Assembly (NCBI RefSeq): GCF_021869535.1
Contig: NW_026262712.1
Coordinates: 100,940,140 to 101,004,139 of the forward strand
Direction of reading: 5' to 3'
Source of the DNA: Mytilus californianus
Taxonomy: Eukaryota > Mollusca > Bivalvia > Mytilida > Mytilidae
Length of the DNA: 64,000 nt
The notes below the pieces were generated by a model that worked only from the letters and a program-made list of their open reading frames with translations, searched no databases and was not told the origin of the DNA. The position numbers and the translations under genes are program-made. Shown one piece after another: positions 34,770 to 64,000 of the stretch. How positions within the stretch are numbered: the stretch's first letter is position 1; each line of letters opens with the position of its first letter.

Positions 34770-35759
34770 TATATAAGTGACAATTCTACGGAACATTAAA
34801 TTTCAATCTGAAATATATTCTCATAATGGAAAATTAACTTGTTACTTTGTGATCGGGATTTTCTTAATGGATGTTAATAATTTTCTCTTACAACATGGAC
34901 TGATTTTATACGTAATTAGACTATACTCAGCAGGTAAACATACCATCTTATTTTATTCTATTTTGATAAAGATTATACATCTTCGACAGCGTCCGGCTCG
35001 GACATTTTATCACTTAATGATTAGAAACCAGATGTGAGATTCTAATAGTGTGTACATGTATGTAATTAATATTTTCATGGAATATTACTATCGTTACAAC
35101 ATATTCTTATATTAAATGTATTAATACTGCAGTGCTTGCCTCTTTTATTGATATATGTTATAATTACATGAATCGACAAACAATTTAATTAATGAATTGT
35201 CTAGTCATATACTATGTGACGTAAATCAGTTCAACATATGATGCTGATACATAAGCCAATCAAAACCCTAGCTTTGGTCTCTCTACGGATGACACCTATT
35301 TTCCTCCAACCAATCACAACACAGCACATTGTCACATGTCTCTTATCCCCGCTGTTTTGTAAAAGGCGTCAGTTTATGATAACTAGCCAAAGGAAGGTGG
35401 ACACACCTCATTCCATCAGAGAATTAATTATAGAACATCATCTCTTAGAGGATTTTTTCGCAATTAGAAAAAACATCTCAAAAATAGAGATTGATATAGA
35501 GATAAAATTATACCTACAAGATTCACACTAGCTAATATCTCGCAACTAGAGATTATTAGCAACTCAAGAAGAATCTTCTATCAAAATATTTATCAAGAAT
35601 CTGTTTTTTCAAAAATTCAGAAAAGAGAGATTGATAAACACAAGATCGCCGGAAAACTAATTAGGCGGTGTTTTAAAATTTATACGAACACTTGAATTAT
35701 TCAACTATAAGTTAACAAAGAAATACACCAACACACGCACTAAACTAACTTCCAGACAC
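34770..35759. other. Spacer between PLE ORF1 and ORF2
   Basis: 990 bp, AT-rich. The 97-codon frame at 35238-35531 has no recognisable content. How ORF2 would be translated is unclear. Confidence 0.45.
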
Positions 35760-37730
35760 ATGTCTAATAAAAAGAATAGACGGTTCAAAGCTAGGGATAA
35801 GAAACGCAAAATTGCTAACAATAAAGAAAAAAGAAAACGATACAATATATGCAGACAACATAGAAGACGACAATATAAAAACGCGGAAAAGTTACAAAAG
35901 GCTATAAAATATGTTGAAATTTTTACAAAAGAAAAACTATGTAATGCTGAAATACTAGTTCTAGCGAAAGGACTTAAATTCATTCCTAGTCCAAGACTTC
36001 AAAATGCAAAGAAAACTCTCATAAATGACTTCAACGAACTAGCCCGTAAAATGAGATGTAAATATCACTTTGATGACGGGTCTAACACATGCAATCGTCA
36101 TCCATTTCTTTTAAAAAGTGGGTATAAACCAAGCTGGGCAAATAATGCAATTGAAAACTACTTATTTTCAACAAGAATTGAACTTGAGAAAATTCAATTA
36201 AATACATTTAAGGACAACCTATCAAAAAATGAAAGAATGGCACTGCAATCCTTACGTAAAAATGATCGTATTATAGTAAAGAAGGCAGATAAAAACTCAT
36301 CAACAGTTGTTCTTGACAAAGACCTCTATATAAAAATGGCAATGAATCAGCTAAATGACAATATACACTATGAAACAATTAATGAATCTCACACAACGGA
36401 GATCGTGAACAGTATCAACACAATCATTTCTCGTTTACACAAGAACTCTTACATTGATAATGTCACACTAAAATTCCTAAAAAATGACGATGAAAGAAGA
36501 TTGGGTAGACTATACTTCCTCCCAAAACTTCATAAAATTAATCAAAATAATAGAGAAAAGATCAAAGTTGATAAGAATTGTTTACTGAATATAGACGTTC
36601 CAGGAAGACCCATTGTATCTTTATGTAATAGCCCCTTAGAAAGAATTGCACAATAAATCGATTATTTTATTAAACCAGTTGTCAACCAATTTTGGACATA
36701 CACACAAGATACAACTTCTTTTATAAACAAATTGGAAAAAATAAGAGCCTCTCCTGATATATTAATGAGTTCATTTGACATTTCTAGTATGTATACCAAT
36801 CTACATCATACGGAAATTATAAACGCAATCGACAGAGCATGGCCGCTAATAATGCAATGTAAATTTGACATCCCGGTGCCTCCCAAAAAGGATATGTTAG
36901 AATTACTGAAAATTGCCCTTGGAAACAATGAATTTGAATTCAACGGGCAGATTTTTAAACAGAAAGTTGGAGTACCGATGGGGTCACCAATGTCTCCTAG
37001 TTTAACTGATATTAGAATATATGAAATCGTTTCTGAAATATTAAAACGGTTCTCACAATCGTCCGAAATTTCTCTTCTATCTGTCTACAGAGATGACGGT
37101 TTTTTATTATTCAAAGGAAGTGAACAAGCGCTTATTGAATTTTACCAGATTGCAAATAGTATTCATCCATTGTTAAAATTCACATATGAAATTTCTAATA
37201 GTCAAATACAATTTTTGGACGTAACAATATTTAAAAGGAGATAGATTTAAAACGGAACAAATATTAGATATCAAATTATATCGCAAACCTACGGATAACT
37301 TCCAATATTTAGATAAATCATCAGCTCATCCCGCCTCTGTATTTAAGGGATTTATAATTGGCGAAGTTACACGGTTCATTCGATCGTGTAATAACAAAGA
37401 TGACCTCGACACACAGATCAAACTATTTAAACACAAGCTTATACTCAGGGGACACAAGGAAAATGAAATTAATCCACTAGTTAATAAAGCACTACGAAAA
37501 AGTAGGCAAAACACATTATGTTATAAAACAAAAAACAAACAGAAAAGTCCACCACTAGTCATAGCAACGAAATTTAATCCTTTATTAAGCAGTTGGGAAG
37601 ACGAATAAGAAAACACTGGCATTTGATTGAAGACGACGAGACCGCTCAACATCTATTTCCCAGACCGCCTATCATTGCTTATCGTAAACACAAGAATGTG
37701 AAGGAGTACTTGACCTCGGCAAAATTATAA
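35760..37730 (+). pseudogene. PLE reverse transcriptase (ORF2), broken
   Basis: Basic N-terminus, then LPKLHK (residues 254-259) and GRPIVS. An in-frame TAA at 36654-36656 interrupts; the same frame resumes with DISSMYTNLHH (from 36778), GVPMGSPMSP (near 36969), the catalytic box YRDD (37086-37097) and FLDVTIFK. A one-base frameshift near 37240 moves LYRKPTDN...YL to the next frame, and another near 37590 moves the final segment (KHWHLIEDDE...LTSAKL), ending at the TAA at 37728-37730. Typical PLEs carry a GIY-YIG endonuclease after this segment; none is found here. It could belong to an endonuclease-lacking (Athena/Coprina-type) lineage or have lost the domain. Confidence 0.85.
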
Positions 37731-37783
37731 TGTAATTAGATAAAGAATGGACATTAAACTATAAGTGTATTACAGATTCATCA

Positions 37784-37961
37784 GGTGTAGTGCCCCAAAA
37801 TGTAACTGCATTTGATACGTTACACGATAGAAACATATTGATAACAATTAAAAAAGTAATTAAAATCAAATGTTATAGTAAATAAACATAAATTAGGCCA
37901 GGGCACCTGACGAGGATGAACGGCCTTGGTCAAACTTGACCTAAATGATATCCGAAACACC
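37784..37961 (+). ncRNA. Hammerhead ribozyme in PLE terminal repeat (copy B)
   Basis: Same fold as in copy A: GGTGT 37784-37788, A 37789, GTGCCC 37790-37795, GGGCAC 37901-37906, CTGACGA 37907-37913, ATCC 37950-37953, GAA 37954-37956, ACACC 37957-37961. Predicted cleavage lies between 37789 and 37790. Confidence 0.8.
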
Positions 37962-38390
37962 AGGTGTAATATCATCAAATTAAAGAAATTCATAGACGAC
38001 CAGTTGATACCACAGATCATTTACGTTGGGAAAATCCTTTCAAATAAATAGATGTGTAAAAGTTTATAATTAACCACAGAACAATCTACCGAGAAAAGGT
38101 CAAATCAGGTTTCAACAGTTAAAGATAATATATATAATTAAAGTAAATATATATAAGCGAAACATGCTATATATATGAACCACCAAATCATGCATAAACA
38201 GAACAATAACAGAATAAAACTGTAATTAAAGACAAACATGTAAATGCATATAAAATTGCATATAAAGTATACACAGCGATACATGGAAAATCATTATAGA
38301 AACTCGATACAGACAAGAAATAAAATCTATAGACAATGGTATTAGTAAGTTTTGCTGGGATTGGTTCATGGACACGACTATTTATAAAAT

Positions 38391-38562
38391 GTGCCCCAAA
38401 ATGTAACTGCATTTGATACGTTACACGATAGAAACATATTGATAACAATTAAAAAAGTAATTAAAATCAAATGTTATAGTAAATAAACATAAATTAGGCC
38501 AGGGCACCTGACGAGGATGAACGGCCTTGGTCAAACTTGACCTAAATGATATCCGAAACACC
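38391..38562 (+). ncRNA. Hammerhead ribozyme lacking its upstream strand (copy C)
   Basis: GTGCCC (38391-38396), GGGCAC (38502-38507), CTGACGA (38508-38514), ATCC and GAA (38551-38557) and ACACC (38558-38562) are all present, but the upstream GGTGTA is replaced by the end of copy B. This is the sequence expected of a cleaved 5'-product. Confidence 0.75.
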
Positions 38563-38994
38563 AGGTGTAATATCATCAAATTAAAGAAATTCATAGACGA
38601 CCAGTTGATACCACAGATTATTTACGTTGGGAAAATCCTTTCAAATAAATAGATGTGTAAAAGTTTATAATTAACCACAGAACAATCTACCGAGAAAAGG
38701 TCAAATCAGGTTTCAACAGTTAAAGATAATATATATAATTAAAGTAAATATATATAAGCGAAACATGCTATATATATGAATCACCAAATCATGCATAAAC
38801 AGAACAATAACAGAATAAAACTGTAATTGAAGACAAACATGTAAATGCATATAAAATTGCATATAAAGTATACACAGCGATACATGGAAAATCATTATAG
38901 AAACTCGATACAGACAAGAAATAAAATCTCCTATAGACAATGGTATTAGTAAGTTTTGCTGGGATTGGTTCATGGACACGACTATTTATAAAAT
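38391..38994 (+). mobile_element. Penelope-like element, short copy C starting at the ribozyme cleavage site
   Basis: 604-bp third copy of the terminal repeat. Its first base is the G of GTGCCC, exactly the base after the predicted hammerhead cleavage site, and it ends at the same ATTTATAAAAT as copies A and B. It has no ORF. Confidence 0.85.
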
Positions 38995-40900
38995 CTTAAT
39001 TTGTCGGAGTGAAAAAAAATCGACAACAGATTTATTTAGTCCTACCCCATTGCAAGTTAAATCAGTAGCATAGATGATGATCCAACTCGCGAGTCTTCCC
39101 CGATCGAATCATTTGACCATTGATCAGGTAAGTTATTTAATTTTGTGTGAGAATGATTTCTAGTATATGAGGGTCTGGATGAGGTTTTATAGAAAACAGA
39201 AAAATGCCATGAAATTAATTTAAAGTTAAAGAATAGAGATTTAAAATAGTGCTAAAATATAAAAGAAAGGAAAATCAAATTATGGGCGAAAATAATTTAA
39301 AATAAATATTTGAAGACCCCATTCAAACCCTAATTTATAACCGTAACGTCTAAAATTGAACCATCGTTGTGTGTCGACATTTTCCCCTACATGTAGAACT
39401 TCAAATACACAGAGTTTCATTGACTATGGTACCAATCAAAATAAAATATACATCAATCAACATGCACAGAGAATAATTTATATGTTGCGGTTCTCAAGTT
39501 TTATTCTCGCTATTTGAAATTTATAGTTTTCACTAGCAGGGAATTTGAAATATTTAAAGGAGTCACTAATTCCAGAGAAATATTCATTATATGTCTGTTA
39601 GTTCATACATTATGTCAGTTTATATATAAAAATTTCAACCAAATACTGTTCTCATTCAGCATGAAGACTTCAGAATAACGCAAATGTTAGTACTTCGCCG
39701 GTTGTCATTTTCATCGTGAATGGAAAAAAGTTCAAAACCATTTAATAATTTGAAGACCTTCCAGGACGAAACACAGCCAATACAAGTGCCGTGGTGCACT
39801 TTACTTGTAGCATGTGTTTATCTCTTAGTTTATTAAGAAATTCTGCTGTTCAATCCGTCCGTCGTTTTGTGATGATTATCTATAATTCGTTGATTCGTGA
39901 CCCACGACCAAGCGAGTAAATGATCATCACAAAAAGTATTTCAAATAAACCTTAATCGTTGCGTTTGTTTTTCTGTATTGAAAATTCTGTATAGGTTTCT
40001 TCTGGCCATCGAACATTGTCATGTTTTCCTTCTGATATAACGTTAAATCTTATGTCACAGTGAGGTACAGCCACCTATATTAGAGTACGACGGCTTGAAA
40101 TATTTCGGCAGATTAGGCTTTTGAGCAAGATTTCAGTTACTGTTAGCAAGTCAGGAAAATAACTTGTCAATGGTTGTCTTATGTGATATCTTCACGTGTT
40201 TTGTTATTTTTATAACTTTGAGTTGACCGTAGATTAGATAGTATCGGTTTAAATCATGCACAACTTTCTATAGACTCAGGACGATTTTGAACTTCACATA
40301 TCCGTCTCCTGTATTCGTAAAGAATTTTAAATCTGGGAAGTTCACTGAAAGGATTTGATTTGAAAAAGTGGTAAATGCTTTTGAGAAGATTTATGTATTC
40401 ATCTGAACATTGAAAATGATGCAGGTACCAGAAATCAACTAATAAATCGGAAGTATAACTTAGTGTAAGGCATATTAACCATTATTATGATGAAATAAAA
40501 TTAAACAACTATTATTTTTAATAGATTCTTCTTGTTCAAATTGTAAAAACCTCGATAGCTTCTGGGGGGCTGCGCCCCCAGACCCCCTGCGTCGGTAATT
40601 ACAGAAGGCAAGCTACGCCACTGCACGTAATAGATTTCGATTTACATAATCTATGTATAACTGGTAAATCGTTAAGTCCTACATTTCGTTACCACATATT
40701 AATTAATTTTTTACCAAAATGTTTCTTAGGTACGAATATTTGATTTGGAAGTTTGGCTGTACATTTTTGTACCTTTTTAAGAACTCTTATTACAAATGGG
40801 ATGTCGCATACTAATTTATATGATGATGTTGATTATAGAGCCCAGCAATTTAGATACAATCCATGTAAACATGATCAAGTTATTGGAGCTTATATGGTAA
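38995..40900. other. Non-coding interval between the PLE and the ABCC gene
   Basis: AT-rich. 39166-39340 has ends ATGAGGGTCTGGATG and CCCATTCAAACCCT, similar to the MITE-like element at 61859-62061. 40556-40626 is a G/C-rich fragment (GGGGGCTGCGCCCCC stem, end GCTACGCCACTG). The 3' UTR of the ABCC gene must begin at 40900 and run leftward; no perfect AATAAA was located. Confidence 0.45.
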
Positions 40901-63485
<22,585 letters not shown>

Positions 63486-63709
63486 CTGAAAAATACATGT
63501 TGATACAAATAACTATTATTACAATGATTTCATTATCTGCATGAAAACTGGTGAAGCGAGAACATTAGAAAAGTAGCTCTTTATCGATTAAGGTGGCAAA
63601 ATCCTGTTAAACAGTGTTATCAAAAAATTTAACTTTGTGAAAAACACACTGATTCCCACAACGAATAAACAGAATATAAAATCTTCAATATGCTGGAGAG
63701 TTAAACAAT

Positions 63710-63772
63710 GTCCTTACCATGAAACTGTTTCCCGAAATCTACCCTTTTCGACACATATGTTTTTGAAGATGA
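63710..63772 (-). CDS. Possible upstream NBD1 exon, doubtful
   Basis: A donor (TTTCATG|GTAAGG; exon end 63718) leaves two bases, the phase required by the next exon. The frame just upstream reads ICVEKGRFRETVSC, which resembles the beta-strand leading into NBD1 of MRPs (IxVxxGxF). An in-frame TGA lies about 20 codons upstream and no good acceptor separates it, so the exon start cannot be set. It may be a broken exon, an error, or chance. Confidence 0.35.
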
Positions 63773-64000
63773 TGCAAGTTTGTCAATGAGACCATTAGCT
63801 ATACAGACCAAAGAAAAACATGTTCATCGTCATATAATATGCAATATGATTTTATTTTGTTTGTGTGAATATAACGATTAAAAATGCCCGTTCATGAAAA
63901 AAACATCATGAGAAATTTATTTACATAGCAAAATTTTAAACCAATTTTAAACAAAGCTTAACTTCTGTTCCAATCTTTGTTATAATGAAATGGAAATTAT

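Larger units (their letters stand above)
33276..38390 (+). mobile_element. Penelope-like element (PLE), long copy B
   Basis: Contains a 650-bp leader, ORF1 (coiled-coil), a 990-bp spacer, a PLE-type reverse transcriptase, and a 3' terminal repeat with a hammerhead ribozyme. It follows copy A head to tail and is itself followed by copy C at 38391. RT motifs (LPKLHK, SMYTNL, GVPMGSPMSP, YRDD, FLDV, LYRKPTDN) identify the class. No GIY-YIG endonuclease follows the RT, which ends about 60 bp after the start of the terminal repeat. ORF2 carries one nonsense codon and two frameshifts, so the copy is dead. Confidence 0.88.

Overview
The window is animal genomic DNA, AT-rich, intron-rich and full of transposable elements. 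Several interspersed motifs (the AGTCCCCTACCGAC hairpin, GAGCCTGTGTCGCTCACC, and the GCGTCACTGATGAG / GACGAAACGCGC pair) are ones I associate with marine mussels. I infer a bivalve mollusc, probably Mytilus; no host barcode gene is present to prove it.

Left third (1-17783): one 5863-bp segment is tandemly triplicated at more than 99% identity (by eye). It carries the left flank, 180-bp LTR, gag and protease of a Ty3/gypsy-like retrotransposon. It also carries an antisense Ty3 integrase remnant, an antisense TatD-nuclease ORF, a 16-bp minisatellite and a hairpin-ended repeat element. The third copy runs on into the rest of the element (RT, RNase H, integrase, polypurine tract, 3' LTR). The structure is explained by duplication of a segment whose right edge lies just after the protease domain.

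Middle (17784-40900): mostly non-coding, with SINEs, small palindromic elements and one convincing orphan terminal exon (19246-19494). A two-ORF Penelope-like element (PLE) lies at 32547-38994, arranged as truncated copy A, long copy B and short copy C. Its terminal repeats can fold into a complete hammerhead ribozyme. Copy C starts exactly at the predicted self-cleavage site, which is the most striking observation in the window.

Right part (40901-63718, minus strand): the 3' portion of a long ABCC (MRP1/ABCC1-like) transporter gene. Sixteen exons join in phase from NBD1 through the linker, TMD2 and NBD2 to the stop codon. A possible 17th, more 5' exon lies at about 63718; TMD0/TMD1 exons must lie beyond 64000. 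One acceptor reads AA instead of AG. The introns hold a LINE remnant, a MITE-like element, a 6 x 54 bp minisatellite and two tandem-repeat elements.

Two cross-window themes emerge. First, five repeat families share one plan (terminal hairpin, matching short inverted end, internal tandem repeats of about 155-166 bp), which resembles non-autonomous Helentron/'pearl' elements. Second, hammerhead-ribozyme sequences occur both in the PLE and as three broken copies in other repeats.
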